NCBI GenBank assembly: GCA_038025085.1
Contig: CM076147.1
Span: forward strand, 41,910,766 to 41,974,765
Source of the DNA: Tetragonia tetragonoides
Taxonomy: Eukaryota; Streptophyta; Magnoliopsida; Caryophyllales; Aizoaceae
Direction: 5' to 3'
DNA: 64,000 bases
The notes beneath the pieces were generated by a model. The model had not been told where the DNA came from and searched no databases. It saw nothing but the letters and a program-made list of their open reading frames with translations. This document shows positions 1 through 11,911 of the stretch, piece by piece (positions within the stretch are counted from its first letter, which is position 1; every line of letters starts with the position of its first letter). The position numbers and the translations under genes are program-made.

Positions 1-2
1 GG

Positions 3-925
3 TATAGATTTGCAATGGATATGTCGGTGGATCATCCCTACAAGTTTTTCATCAATGCCCCGAAGCTTGAACACTTCCATGTCAAAGGCCGTATATCAGA
101 TGATTTTGTGGTGAAGAGTTTAGCTAATCTGATTAATGCACACGTGGATCTTCGTCAAACAGGTGTAGTTGCTGATAACTATAGTACTTGCTGCCAACGT
201 GTCTGCAGTCTCCTTAAAGGGATATCAAATGTGAAGTTCCTTACACTGTCTAATGACATTGTCCAGGTAAATCAACCCAACCTATTGTGTTCCATATTAA
301 TGCATTTCTGCCCTACTAGTCTTGATCATCTTGATCATGTGGTGTTTGTCATAGATTTGATATTAATATGATGTGTTTCTTTTTGTATAGCTGCTGTGTG
401 CAGGCCATGATCTAAGTCTGCCTAGATTTCTCAATTTGATGAATCTGACATTTGGCATCCGCCTTGATTTTTGCTGGAAAAAGCTGGTGACCGAGTTTAT
501 TGAATGCTCACCTGATTTGGAAGTTCTTACCCTTAATAACAAGGTTAGCTGGAATCTTTAATGGAGTGTATGAATATTACTATCTATTCCTGCTTTGTTA
601 GCCTTAAAAACCCTCTCAGCCAGCGCCTCCCCAACACTACGACCAAAAAATAATACTCCAGAGAGGATAGCTTTTAACTTAATTGTTTTATAATGTGCAG
701 CAAGGATTTTTGAGGGACATAGATGAACTGCAGAAGACTCCCGCTCGACCTATGCCTGAATATTTACTTTCGTACCTGAAGGATATTCTTATTGAGGCGC
801 TTTATGCTAATTTCACGCCTGAAGCTGTAGAATATCTGCCACAGGATGTGAATGTTCTAAAGAGGCTAAAATTCAATTGTCAGTGTCCAATTTTGCTCAG
901 AAACCAGATTGGTTACACATTTTGA
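3..925 (+). CDS. F-box/LRR (FBD-type) protein, 3' part, cut by window edge
   Basis: Three exons can be read: <3..266, 391..543 and 701..925. They join in frame at a GT donor after CAG, an AG acceptor before CTG CTG, a GT donor after AAC AAG, and an AG acceptor before CAA GGA. The visible protein has the leucine-rich pattern of plant F-box/LRR proteins (APKLEHFHVKG, then a segment ending GISNVKFLTLS) and a short FBD-like tail (YLLSYLKDILIEAL). The F-box itself would lie upstream of the window, so the gene is partial. The family supplies substrate receptors for SCF ubiquitin ligases; the substrate is unknown. It belongs with the F-box cluster at 16-35 kb. The last exon boundary is the least certain, because the FBD tail is short and divergent. 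Confidence 0.75.
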
Positions 926-1740
926 ATCATGGACCTTTCTGCTTGAGTGCTCAGCTCTTTGTTTATGACTTTCTAGCTTTGTAGTCTTAAAACTCCTGTC
1001 AACTCTTAATGTTGTAGAGATGAATTAGTTAACTTTTTCCTGGGCTCTGGTCATCTGTTACAGTCTGTAAAATGCTTTGCAGGTTGTTTCCTGCTTAGCT
1101 TATTATGCAGAACGTTTGCCTATATAATCTGAAATTCGTTTAATTTAGAAGACATTTCGAGCAAAACTCAGCTGTCAATAAGGTAAAGAGCTCTCATTGT
1201 TTCGACACAGGTGATCGATCAAGCCCATGCTACTTCAGCGTTCTTGGCTTGCTGTGCACATTTTGATTGCATCTTGTTTCTTCTATTCTTTCTTTTTGAG
1301 TGAACAATTAATTTGTCTTTTTTTCCCCCTTCTTTTTCTCCTTCTGCTTCTGTTTTTCAATTCAGAAGCAAATTCCCATTACTAGTCATCTTTTGAGATT
1401 GACCTGCGAATCATATGGAGAGCTTGGTGATGCATGAATTTTATTGCTGTGAATAGGAATTACAGTGGGCTTATGATGAATACAATACACTGATGTTGAC
1501 ATGTTGTGATTTATGGAGTTCTATTTGTATGGTGTCAGTTCACTCTCATCACTGCTTCGTGTACTTGAAGTTGGTGTTTTAGATACCATGCCGTTGACGT
1601 CTAAAACTGGTGTATAGTGTATACATTGATGACATTTTTAGAGTGGTTCTGGTTCATCATCAGCCAAGTAGCCAACCAAACAACCTTTCAACGAGAAAAA
1701 AAAACTAGCCAAGTAGCCAACAAAAAAAAGAAAAAAATCC
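926..1740. other. 3' flank of the first F-box gene, no gene seen
   Basis: AT-rich sequence with a pyrimidine-rich stretch near 1315-1365. No ORF with a family signature was recognised on either strand. The first part is probably 3' UTR of the F-box gene. Confidence 0.5.
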
Positions 1741-1744
1741 TGAA

Positions 1745-1977
1745 AGGGATTTGCCTAAAGGGTCATCGTCTTGCCTTCTAATTTGGAGGTCTCGAGTTCA
1801 AGCCATGTGGATGTGGTTTATAGAAATATGGGCGGTGGCAATAATTGGGCCTTGGCCCAACTGGGGTGGAATGGATTGGCAGTAGGGGCCTGGGAGGCTT
1901 TTAACCTCGTTGCCGGGTCCAGTATATGATATGTTGGGCTACTGACCATTCCCAATCACTGATCCAAAAAAAAAAAG
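1745..1977 (+). mobile_element. tRNA-derived SINE-like element with poly(A) tail
   Basis: A tRNA-like head carries a B-box-like GAGTTCAAGCC near 1795-1805. It is followed by a GC-richer, tRNA-unrelated body and ends in an A-run near 1965-1976. This is the usual layout of a plant tRNA-derived SINE transcribed by Pol III. Target-site duplications are not clear because both flanks are A-rich. The body differs from the SINE at 18937, so it is a second family. Confidence 0.6.
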
Positions 1978-3077
1978 GAAGATAAAAACAATACTGACAA
2001 TTCTCAAACTGGTAAGCCTAACTATAAATCTATGTATTATGTGATTTCTGTCCATGCAAAGACTACTCTGTTTTTACTTTGTTTTAAATCAAATGAGTTG
2101 GGTCTAAATTTCTTTTTGCTGTGTGAATTGTTTGCGAATCGTGTAACTCTCCATGCTTGTCAGCCTGGTTTTTGGATTGAAAATGACAATGTCGAAAGGA
2201 AGTTCGAGGCTATGTGGTTGTAGATCAACAGTCAATTAATGTACAATCACAGTCTTCTACGCCACCTCTTGGCATTTCTCCCCACAAGATCAGTCGTAGC
2301 AGCTACAATATATTGTCGGGAGGATGAGGTAAGAGCATAAATGGTAAGACGCCTACTAATACTCTCATAACTTAATAGATTGGCTTGTATGGTTTGTAGG
2401 CTATTGTATACGTACTTCTATGTTGTATCAGGAGACTTTGGACTCGTGTTCTCATCTTGGACGACTTCAATCTGTTCATAAAGGGGACAGGTGGAGTTAC
2501 ATCTGTTCATAATAAATAAAAGTAGTCAAGGTCGTATATATGCGGACCACACACAATTACACAAATGAGGGCATGCATTTAACATGTGTTCATTGATTCC
2601 CAACAAACAAACGTATCTTCATTAATAATTTTCAAATTGTCTAGACAGAACCCCGGTCGGTAAAGAAAGCGAGTATAGTCCACTTACGTGATTGAGTTTT
2701 AAATCGAAGTTAGTAGGTTACTTCACCTAATATTAATTGGTTTTAGGATGGAATTTTACTGAACTTATATTCAGTCTACTCTCCTCCACATTCGGGCCTG
2801 CAGGCGATAGGCCTATTAAAGACTTAATATGTTATCAGAGTTCATAGTAAAGGTCTTGGCCCATTATTTGCCCTAGATAGGCCCACCAAGCAAGCAACTG
2901 GAGGAGGATTTTATTTGCTATATGGGGTCAAAAAGGCCCATCAATATTTGTGTACCCATGTTAAGGGTAGTCCAGAAACAATACTCTTGTTGAACCTCAG
3001 ATTGAAGATGTTGACATGCCTTGAGATTTGCCAAGTTACAGAGATTCATATGTGGTTATACTCTTTGAGACTATAAG
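1978..3077. other. Intergenic, probable decayed repeat
   Basis: No protein gene recognised. The 2640-2960 interval is somewhat GC-richer and reads like a decayed transposon remnant, but I cannot assign a family. Confidence 0.4.
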
Positions 3078-3320
3078 TGTTAGAGATATGATATCGGGAA
3101 AATATTATGAGAATATATTTTCCCCATCTATTTAGGAAACAAGATATATATGATATTATATGTTTAGGATATTATACTAGTGATCTAATGTATTTAGGAA
3201 ACTAATATATTTAGTATATATTAATTGTACTTGGAGAATAAATTATCATATATTCTTGTTTCCTAAATAGATGGGAAAAATATATTCTCATAATATTTTT
3301 CCGATATCATATCTCTAACA
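3078..3320. mobile_element. MITE-like inverted-repeat element 78 bp upstream of the AAA-ATPase ATG
   Basis: The 243 bp element runs from TGTTAGAGATATGATATCGG to CCGATATCATATCTCTAACA. Its arms stay complementary for about 75 bp, including TTTAGGAAACAAGA on the left and TCTTGTTTCCTAAA on the right. Flanks ATAAG (3073-3077) and ATAAC (3321-3325) may be a 5 bp target duplication with one mismatch. The element lies in the proximal promoter or 5' UTR of the ATPase gene and could fold into a long hairpin if transcribed. Confidence 0.75.
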
Positions 3321-3397
3321 ATAACACTTATATATATATGTTACCTTTGTGATTAAAAGAGAAGGCAACCAAGTTCAAACTTGTCAAAGAGAGAAAA

Positions 3398-6300
3398 ATG
3401 TTGATGATGAAGAAGCCAAATGACATGTTCATGGAACTTGGGTCAATTCTAGCCACCATATTCTTTGCAAAGGCACTTTATGAGCAATATCTCCCACCTC
3501 AATGGAGAGACACAATCCAGTTCTTTTTGAGGCGTCACACAGAGAGAGTTGTTTCATTTTTCTCTCCTTATCTCCACATCACATTTGAAGAGTACAGCTC
3601 TGAAGAGTACCGTCGTAACGAGATTTATACCTTAATAGAAACTTACCTAAGTGAAAGCACCTCCATGAAAGCTAGGGGAATGAAGGCGAGTTTCGTCAAG
3701 GATGGTAAGGCGTTGGTGCTTGGATTAGCTGACAACCAGGAAGTTATTGATGAGTATAATGGAGTTAAGGTTTGGTGGAATTGCGTCAAAGTCTATTCTG
3801 GTTCTCAGACTATCAGCTTCTACCCGGGCAATGATGAGAAAAGGTATGTAAATGCAATACACCCCGGTTTCAAATTGAGCTTTCCATTTGACTTTTAACA
3901 TCGATCTTTATAAACTTCGATCATTGATTTGTAAAAAAAAATATGAGTATTCGCAATATCAAAATATTCTTCTTATTAGGTTCAAAATAGTATTAGTATT
4001 AATCGCTTTTATTTTATGGCCAATTGATTCAATTAAGTTCCACTACTGATCCTTCATCTCATTGTATGTAGGACAATTTAATGTCCCCATCAGCTTTTAT
4101 GATTATTTGGTATGGTAGATGTACATAAAATGGGACCAAATAACTCAATTATTGATTTAGCTCCTTGTCTTAGTCTAGTTTGTAGCAGCATTTTGTGGTC
4201 CAATGTTTGGGTTGATGTATGCCCATTTGGATGATTTTCAAACCAAATCAAACCCCACATTCCCATTCAAAACCGCCAAACCAGTAGAAACACAAGTAAT
4301 CGACCTCCCCATATATTGCGTTCTTTACAGCTTACACGGTCAGTTTAGTTTAGGTGTTAATTCAATAATTTTAAATTTAGTTAAATCGGTTCATTGATGC
4401 AGAGTTCACAAACATACTTTTTGTCTTACATGTCAAGTTGTATTCAATTCAGTTAAGTGGTGTCCAATCAGTGATATTGAATTCAGTTCAATTCAGTTTT
4501 GGTAAGTTCAGGACTAAACAACGCACCCTTTCTCTCTCTAAAATCCATTTGAGGTACTTAAGGGCCAATTCTGTTATCATGCACAGGAGCGTCCTGCGCA
4601 TTAATTTATTGTGTGTAACACACTCGCTTTCTATTTTGAAGGATAATAGCCGGTTTTGGTAACCGGAAAAAAGAAAAGTGGAAAAAAAAATTCAATTGGT
4701 TCACCAAAAATCAGTTAGTCCACCAAAACAACCAAAACAAATGAAATAGTTTTGAAATTGAAAATATGTCTTGTAATTTGGAGTAGAAACTTGCCTATAA
4801 GGTGTATTTTCATGATGAACTGGAGTAAATAATTTGGAGACATGGAGTAAGTGATAATTTTTTATGATCGGGTAAATGGTAAGGCGAAGTAAATGTATGA
4901 TGAAACGGTGTATTTCATTGTTGGTGTGGAGTAGAAACCGATGATATGGAGCATTTTAGCATATAGGCTGGTGCACCAAAAATATTAGTTGGTCGACCAA
5001 AACGAATGAAATAATCCTTAGATTGAAGATTTGACTTACATGGAAGTAAGTGATAGTTTTCTATAATTGGGTACATGGTAAGGCGAAGTAAAAGTATAAT
5101 GAAATGGTGTATTTCATTGTTGAGATGGAGTAGAAACCGATGATATGGAGTACTTTCGCATATTGGCTGATGCACTAAAAAAATCAGTTGGTCGACCAAA
5201 ACGAATGAAATAATGCTGAGATTGAATGTATGACTTACATGGAATAAGTGATAGTTTTTTATAATTGGTTAGATGATATAATGAAGTAATAGTGTGGTGA
5301 ATTGGTGTATTTCGTTGTTGGAGTGGAGTAGAATTCGATGATATAGAATAATTTTGCAAAATAAAGTTTGTGTACTAAGTGAACTTTTGGTGGACCATTA
5401 ATTTTATTTGGTAAACCAGTTAATTTATATGGTGGACTATATTGACAAATAAAAATAACTTGGTGTGGAGTAAGCTAGCAAGTAGTAAGTTAAAAAGTAA
5501 CAAATAAAATAAAAGGCTGAGATCAAAACACACATCTCAAAGTTGAGAAAATATGCTGCACCCTCCTGTGCAGAAGAACAGAAGCGCCCCACTTAAGTCC
5601 ATAGAGAGATTGATTGATTGGCCCTAGAAAATACGCATCTAGGTATTCTTGTGTCCTTGGAGTCCTTTATGGGCCTCAGTCACGGGTGTAACTTATCTTA
5701 TTGGGCTGCCCATTTTAAGTTTTACCATTTCGGTTTTTCAGTTAACCATTTTACCCAAAACGAGAACCGTAACCGTATTAGAAGACCGTAAATTATACTG
5801 GTGCGGTATCACATATCGAGATATTTTTTTTCCCGACACAGAAACTTGTTTTCTATTACAGTTTCACACGGTTTTGGGACGAAACAACCCTATTTGGATA
5901 CTTATAACTATGGATAAACTTCACTGTTTCCAGTCCTAATATATGTGAGATTTGGATCCCCAATCTCGTCGTTGTTAACACTTAACAGTCCTATTTCTGA
6001 TATATTTGCTTATTACTATTTTAAAATTTTAATATACCAAACTACAGTATATACTTTGTGCTGTAAATTTTGTAGGTGAAAGTAATCCAAGGGAAATAAC
6101 ACTAATCTTTTTTTCATAATTTTGACAGGCATTATAAGCTAAGCTTCCATGGTGGTCATAGAAAGCTCATCACTGAATCTTACTTGAATCACGTTTTAGA
6201 AGAAGGGAAAAAAATAGAAATCAGAAAGAGGCAAAGAAAGTTGTTCACCAACATAAAAGAACCCAACTCACACAGTAACAGTAGATGGACCTTATGGAGC

Positions 6301-7206
6301 CATATTGAATTCAAACACCCCGCCACATTCGATACTTTGGCCATGGCACCAACCAAGAAACAAGCAATAATCAACGACATTCTCCGTTTCAGCAAAGCGA
6401 AAGATTACTATGCAAAGATCGGAAAGCCATGGAAGCGCGGTTATCTCCTCTATGGACCTCCTGGCACTGGCAAATCAACAATGATTGCAGCCATGGCTAA
6501 TCTATTGGAATACGATGTTTATGACCTTGAGTTAACCGCGGTTAGTGACAATACTCAATTAAGGAGAATCTTGATTGAGACCTCTAGCAAGTCGATAATT
6601 GTGATTGAGGATATTGATTGCTCACTCGATCTGACTGGCCAAAGATCGACAAAGGAGGACAAAGATGATAAGGACAAGAAAGAAGAAAAGGACCCGATTA
6701 AAAAGTTGAAGGAAAGTGCTGCTGGGGAGAACAAAAAAAGTGAGGTTACACTCTCAGGGTTGCTGAATTTTATTGATGGGATATGGTCAGCTTGTGGAGA
6801 GGAGAGATTGATTATATTTACTACTAATCATATCGAGAAGCTTGATCCTGCATTGATAAGAAGGGGTCGAATGGACATGCATATCGAGCTATCATACTGT
6901 TGTTACGAGGCATTCAAGTCGCTTGCTCGAAATTATTTGGATGTTGAATCTCATCCTTTGTTTGAGACTATAAAGAGGTTGTTGGAGGAGACTAAGATGA
7001 CCCCTGCTGATGTTGCAGAGAATTTGATGCCCAAGTCACTCGATTTAGATGTCGATGTTTGTTTGGAGACTTTGGTTAGAGCTCTTGAGGAGGCGAAGGA
7101 GGATGCTAATAAGAAGAAAGAAGAGGAAGAAAGGGAGAAGGAGAGAGCTAATAAGTTGGAAACAGAGGAGGAAGACAAGAAGTTGAACGAGGAGCAACAA
7201 GTTTAA
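3398..7206 (+). CDS. BCS1-like AAA-ATPase (AAA-ATPase At3g50940/OM66-type)
   Basis: Two exons, 3398..3843 and 6129..7206, give 507 residues, typical for this plant family. Splicing at AAAAG|GTATGTA and TTTGACAG|GCATTATAAG restores the conserved junction (DEKR then HYKLSFHGGH). Exon 1 has an N-terminal hydrophobic segment (about residues 10-25) and the plant AAA-ATPase N-terminal domain. Exon 2 has Walker A GPPGTGKST (about 258-266), Walker B IIVIEDID (about 305-312), sensor-1 TTN (about 381-383) and an arginine-rich RRGRMD (about 395-400). A charged K/E-rich insert sits at about 320-345, and a Glu/Lys-rich coiled-coil-like tail ends the protein. Known members are membrane-anchored ATPases of the mitochondrial outer membrane or ER, often stress-induced. 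The ORF is intact. Most relatives lack an intron here, so the 2.3 kb repeat-filled intron is unusual. Confidence 0.92.
4318..4531. mobile_element. Tourist-like MITE, diverged copy, in AAA-ATPase intron
   Basis: The interior, rich in TTCAGTT and including CTTTTTGTCTTACATGTCAA, matches the elements at 8951-9207 and about 11569-11849. The left end is TTGCGTTCTTTACAGCTTAC and the right end GGACTAAACAACGCACCC. The left terminus has lost the GGGTGCG start seen in the best copy. Confidence 0.7.
4690..5370. repeat. Tandem repeat, about 199 bp period, in AAA-ATPase intron
   Basis: A unit containing GGTCGACCAAAACGAATGAA occurs at 4991 and 5190, a spacing of 199 bp. A diverged unit starts near 4720 and a partial one follows at 5390-5440. 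Each unit carries GGAGTAGAAACCGATGATAT and AAGTGATAGTTTT. Minus-strand reading frames across the array are products of the repeat, not genes. Confidence 0.8.
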
Positions 7207-8260
7207 GTAAAAGCAGAGAAAAAAACTTCCCTAACGAGAATAACTAGGTTTTAACTTTCATGTTAGCTTGCTGGTCAGTAGTTGATTAATGTATTGCTAA
7301 TATCTTCCCTTAGCATGTTTTAGACTTAAACATAAGATATGGAGCAGATGCTTATCTGAATCTGATGGTGTGGCTTGGAAAAGGAAAACTAAGTAACTTT
7401 TTCTTGAGGTTCTTTCCCTCTTGATTCTGCTCAAGATTACTCCCATTACAAAACCAACACCATTAACCACGACCCACCTGAATTACAGCATTTGCGAAAT
7501 ACTATAAACAGCTAGCAGGCAGCTTGAGCAAAACCCTGCTCAAGCTTTCGCAGATTTCTCATCAACTTCAGTACTCCAACCATTTCACATCTTTAACAGG
7601 ATGATTTTTTGAGAGCTGGTAAAATTTTACAGAGATTGTGTAATCTAGAGTAATATTCCTAAGAGTACTAGAATAATATTCCTTAATAAAAATAAAGCCG
7701 AAAATTTCTTCTCGGCATATTAGCTAAAGACAAGATTGGCATTATCGCATTTGATTCCATTGCAACTTTCCAAGAGTATCTTTAGTCAAGATGATACTAA
7801 AATAAGTTTCCACTTTCCTCGAAAAAAATAATTTTTGAGGTAATAATTTACAAAATTTGACCATTAATAATTAAAAATCATATTCAGTTACAACGTGAAT
7901 TTACATGATTTATTTTCAAATGTGCTCTTTAAACAATTCTTATAATTATTACATATATGGCAAAAGTATAATATTGATAACCGTTAAAAAATCAAACAAA
8001 AAGTATTTTTCGGAAAGAAGGTTAGCAACCAATAAGCGCTACTATTATGCTCATATTGCTGAATCAAAAAGGTTAACGTTAATCACTTATCTTAAGGCGC
8101 TTAATACAGTAAGAATTATTTTTTCAAATCAATGTGAATAATATTTTCCATCAGAAAAAGATATTTATTATTCCCCAGAAGTTAATTAACAGGTGATGAA
8201 TTTGAATTGTTGAATTATTAATTAAGCATGTGATTCCATCAGTATAGTAATTGACCGTGT
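7207..8260. other. Intergenic: ATPase 3' flank and jasmonate-induced gene upstream region
   Basis: No coding sequence recognised. Positions 7434-7640 resemble 48058-48260, including AACTTCAGTACTCCA and CACATCTTTAAC, so a dispersed repeat covers part of this interval. The rest is AT-rich. Confidence 0.5.
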
Positions 8261-8263
8261 TGA

Positions 8264-8271
8264 TATAAATA
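8264..8271 (+). promoter_or_regulatory. TATA box of jasmonate-induced gene copy 1
   Basis: TATAAATA lies 63 bp upstream of the ATG at 8334, a normal spacing for a plant TATA box plus a short leader. Confidence 0.6.
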
Positions 8272-8333
8272 CCCCATAAGTAGCTACTAAATACACAATT
8301 AACACATACAGAGTAATTTAATACCCTCAAGAA

Positions 8334-9422
8334 ATGGCCTCAGCGCAACAAATCCCAGCTGCAGCTGCTGCAACAGCAATGAAGGATGAGCATCAGAAAG
8401 ACAGCAACAATCAAGTGCACACCAGCACTCAGGTCACGCTTCGATATTTTTCGAAGCAGGAAGATGCTGAGTACTACAGGAACCATGATTGGTCAGGGTT
8501 CATGGGAGAGTACCCTATGGTTCTTCCCAAAGACGGTACCCCTGTTGTGTTTGAGCACCGCGCCAACATCCCTGGTGGTATCTCTAAGGGCAGCGTTGCG
8601 TATTCTGCTGGTGACCCGCTATTGGCTCCTTGCTTGGAATGAACGAACCAACCAGGTCTGTTATATTCTGTTAATTATTAGCATCGAATTAGAGTAATTA
8701 GGCTCCATTTGATTTACCTGGATAAAACTGATCTGAATTGATTTTTTAAACTTGACCGTTAACCATTTAAAATTCGTCAAAACATAGTCAATATTGGACT
8801 CATTTGAAAGTATGCTTTGAGATCTTTCCGATGACATAATTATCATCATGAAATTATTTAGGAATAAAAAGTTATATAAGCGATAAAGTTATACATGAAC
8901 TGAACTGAACTGGATTTAAGTAAAATTAAACTGAATCAAACAGAACCTTAGGGTGCGTTTGATAGAGCTTACACAGTCAGTTCAGTTTAGTTTTGGTGTC
9001 AATTCAGTGATTTGAAATTCAGTTAAATGATGTTCAGTTCAGTTCACTAGTGCTGAGTTCAGAATTGTACTTTTTGTCTCACATATCAAGTTGTGTTCAT
9101 TTCAGTTCAGTTGTGTCCAGTTCAGTTCAATAGTGTTTAATTTAGTAATGTTGAATTCAATTCAGTTCACTTCAGTTCTGGTAAGTTCAGCTCTATCAAA
9201 CGCACCCTTAGTCGTTAAATATATATTTTGAACTAACAATATTTGCATATGCAGGTATATGTCAAAGTTGCTGAAAAATGGGGAATCGATTGGAATGTAA
9301 TCGAAAAGGAACTGGATGCATCTTCCAGCACTAGTGTTGCTGTGGATCCAGTTACAGGAGTTACTATAGCAATGGCTAGTATCGCGAATGCTAAAGTCTC
9401 TACAGGGTTCTACAATCTGTAA
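8334..9422 (+). CDS. 23 kDa jasmonate-induced protein-like, copy 1 (one-base frameshift)
   Basis: Exons 8334..8655 and 9255..9422. Splicing CAG|GTCTGTTA to TATGCAG|GTATATG is in phase with the paralogue at 11912. Recognisable segments are HTSTQVTLRYFS, EHRANIPGGISKGSVAYSAG and, in exon 2, IEKELDASSSTSVAVDP and STGFYNL. The family was described as jasmonate- or salt-responsive in Atriplex; its biochemical role is not established. Near 8614-8617 (GTGACCCGC) the frame shifts by one extra base, so the straight reading stops at 8642. The downstream RYWL...WNERTNQ block continues in the next frame. The exons total 490 nt, and removing one base gives 489 (162 residues). The intron contains a complete Tourist-like MITE. 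It may be a fresh pseudogene or a sequence error. Confidence 0.8.
8951..9207. mobile_element. Tourist-like MITE with TTA target duplication
   Basis: 257 bp element with terminal inverted repeats GGGTGCGTTTGATAGAGCT and AGCTCTATCAAACGCACCC. It is flanked by direct TTA at 8948-8950 and 9208-9210, the hallmark of PIF/Harbinger-derived MITEs. The interior is built of TTCAGTTCAG-like repeats. It sits inside the intron of jasmonate-induced gene copy 1. Confidence 0.9.
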
Positions 9423-9813
9423 CTGGATGATCAGTTACAGAGCCACTAGCTAAATAGCCACTGTATGTTTGTGGTTGTGGCTGGCTTGTATGTCTGCAAC
9501 AACCAAATTAAAGGGCACTAAATAATTGTGTATTGCCTTTACATATCCTGCAAATGTAACAACTGCTAATTATGTATACAAGTAAAAGTATTGCCCCTTA
9601 ATTAATTAAGTTTGTACTCATGATCTATGCATGCCATCAAATGTTCAATTTCGTTAGAATTGAGGTTTGATTTATCGAATAGGAAGTGAAACTCTCATGG
9701 CCAAATAAAGAAATTTACTTAAAAAGAAAGGAGAAACAAGAATATAACACAACTCCAAAGCAGGAGCCACGCCTTCATTGACACAACATGAATACATGAT
9801 GATGAGGTGTCCT
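9423..9813. other. 3' flank of jasmonate-induced gene copy 1
   Basis: Probable 3' UTR and intergenic sequence. No further gene seen. Confidence 0.5.
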
Positions 9814-10373
9814 TAGGTTCTGTTTGGTTGGGCGGAAAATCGTTTTTAACTGAAAAGTATTTTCACTGTAAAATGTATTTCCGTTCACATTTTCCGTTGT
9901 TTGGTTACCACGGAAAATAATTTTCCTGAAAAACTTTTTTTTATAAAAAATAAAATCTACTAACATAGTTGCGTCGATCTCGAAAAGTTAGGTGGATTCA
10001 AAAAAAAAATCACCTCAAACGCATATTGGAGTCAAAAATTGTACTTATTTGAAGAAAAACCAACAATATTGAGAAAGTGGCCCGAAAGTTCAGCCCGAGG
10101 CTCAATCAAGTCGGGTGCGAGTTTGTTTTTATGACCCGATGTCTCGACAACCATACCCGATGATCAAGTTCACTATTAGTGCTCCGGGGACATAGTGTCC
10201 CACCAAAGGAAAACCGTTTTCCCTTCATTTTGAAGGGAAAACATTTACACCTATATAGGTGAAAATACTTTTCCCCCTGAAAACCATTTTCCTTCTCATT
10301 GTAAACCAAACAATGGAAAATGGAAAAACTGTTTTCCAGGAAAATTGTTTTCACTCCAATCAAAGAGGGCCTA
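9814..10373. mobile_element. Inverted-repeat DNA element (about 560 bp)
   Basis: The ends TAGGTTCTGTTTGGTTGG and CCAATCAAAGAGGGCCTA are imperfect inverted repeats. Both subterminal regions are packed with GGAAAAT/ATTTTCC motifs on opposite strands. No transposase is present, so it is non-autonomous. A TA target duplication is possible, but the superfamily is uncertain. Confidence 0.7.
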
Positions 10374-11374
10374 ATTGAATCTATTTACGCTCAAACAAAT
10401 ATGTCCCGAATAAAATTTGGAGGAATCACGAAAATGAAAGCATAAGTAAATAAGGTAGTGCTCCCAAAACTGCAAAATTGATGTGGTGTAAGATAAGAAG
10501 AGAATCTTTTCACCAAAAAAAAGAAAAAAAAAAAGACAAGATGAGAATTTTTTTTGCAAAAAAAAAAAAAAGATAAGATGAGAATCTCTCGTCACCAGAT
10601 ATGGTGAAAGACACCAAATTTGGCATATGATTCCTTAAGAGGGAGCAAGGACAAATTACCCAATCCTATCCGATATTATTAGAGGTGTTCAGAATCAGTT
10701 TTTCTATATTTTGAACCATGGGCTATCTGAAATCTGAAGCAAATTAAAAATATTGGAGACTCTAAACATATCATGTCAGGCCTAGGTTATCTGTATTTAA
10801 TTCATGTCTTTCAATAAACAATCATCCAGTTTATACATATGTCAATGTATAAAGTACTCCAATTAGCAAAACATTTACGAACGCAAACTAACCAACCAAA
10901 AAAACAATTTAATGAACATTTTAATACTCCATATTTTATATATGTAGTATTAATATCCACTACACAAGGCAAAAGAAAAATAAGAAATCAATGAAAAGAC
11001 ACTTTTTTTTGTCTTAACTCATACAGTATATTATTCCAATGGGAACCACTATAGTTTATTCTCTAAGCACCATGCCACTCGTTGATTTTATCGATTATAA
11101 AAAAATAAAAAATAAAAAAGTAGAAATAAGGTTGTTGTCGATGTGATAGAACGCTTATTTTTTTTGATAAGGAGTGATAGAACGCTTATTAGTAAAGTTT
11201 CTGCATATTTCCTTGTAAAATGGAAAATAAGTAGTAAAAGACGTGTTTTTTCAAGAGAGAAAATTCGTAATATCTACGAGTGTTTCATATTAAAAGAATA
11301 AAAGAATGAGGCTAGCATTTACTCTACGTCTTCACCTAAAGTCAATTAATTTCATTCACGTTTAGTCCGTTCTC
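10374..11374. other. Upstream region of jasmonate-induced gene copy 2
   Basis: AT-rich with several A-runs (10515-10575, 11098-11122). No coding sequence or clear transposon ends. Confidence 0.5.
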
Positions 11375-11382
11375 TATAAATA
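11375..11382 (+). promoter_or_regulatory. TATA box of jasmonate-induced gene copy 2
   Basis: TATAAATA lies about 70 bp before a likely leader donor (CAAGCAAG|GTTTGC near 11451). The leader would splice to GTGTGCAG|AATATC near 11880, just before the ATG at 11912. This implies a 5' UTR intron of about 430 bp that contains a MITE. Confidence 0.55.
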
Positions 11383-11568
11383 TCGAGTCTCTAACTCATA
11401 AGAACTTCGTGGAGTCTAACACATACTAGCAATCTCGATCTTCTCAAGCAAGGTTTGCTTCCTTACTCTTTCTCTCATTTCTCTCTAATAGAAATTGTGC
11501 GTATGTTCTCATTTTAAAAATATTCGTCTAAACTGTTTTCTTTTTTATAATTAATCCATGCTACACTA

Positions 11569-11849
11569 TGGTGCGTTTGTCAGAGCTTATACAGTCAATT
11601 CAGTTCAGTTTAGTTTAAGTCAGTTCAGTTTAACTGTCAATTCAGTGATTTCAAATTTAGTTAAATGATATTTTAGTTCAGTGTAGTGGTACTGAGTTCA
11701 GAAATATACTTTTTGTCTCACATATCAAGTTGCGTTCAATTCAATTGTTTCCAGTTCAGTTCAGTAATAATGTCCAGTTTAGTTATGTTGAAAATTCAGT
11801 TCAGTTCTGATAAGTTCAGCTCTAACAAACGACATTACGCATGCACCCT
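11569..11849. mobile_element. Tourist-like MITE, third copy, in leader intron
   Basis: The left end GGTGCGTTTGTCAGAGCTTA and right part AGCTCTAACAAACG match the termini of the 8951-9207 element. The interior shares CTTTTTGTCTCACATATCAA. The right end is disrupted by about 10 extra bases before ATGCACCCTA. Confidence 0.75.
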
Positions 11850-11911
11850 ATGAATTTGAAACTTATTTGTGGGTGTGCAGAATATCAATTAACATACGCA
11901 AGTAAGAGATA

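Noticed and set aside
3078..3320. Solo LTR interpretation of the TG...CA element
   Set aside because: Its arms are complementary along about 75 bp, which solo LTRs do not show; MITE-like is preferred, but the case stays open.
4915..5359. Overlapping minus-strand reading frames with repeated peptide motifs
   Set aside because: They come from the 199 bp tandem repeat in the AAA-ATPase intron; no family signature.
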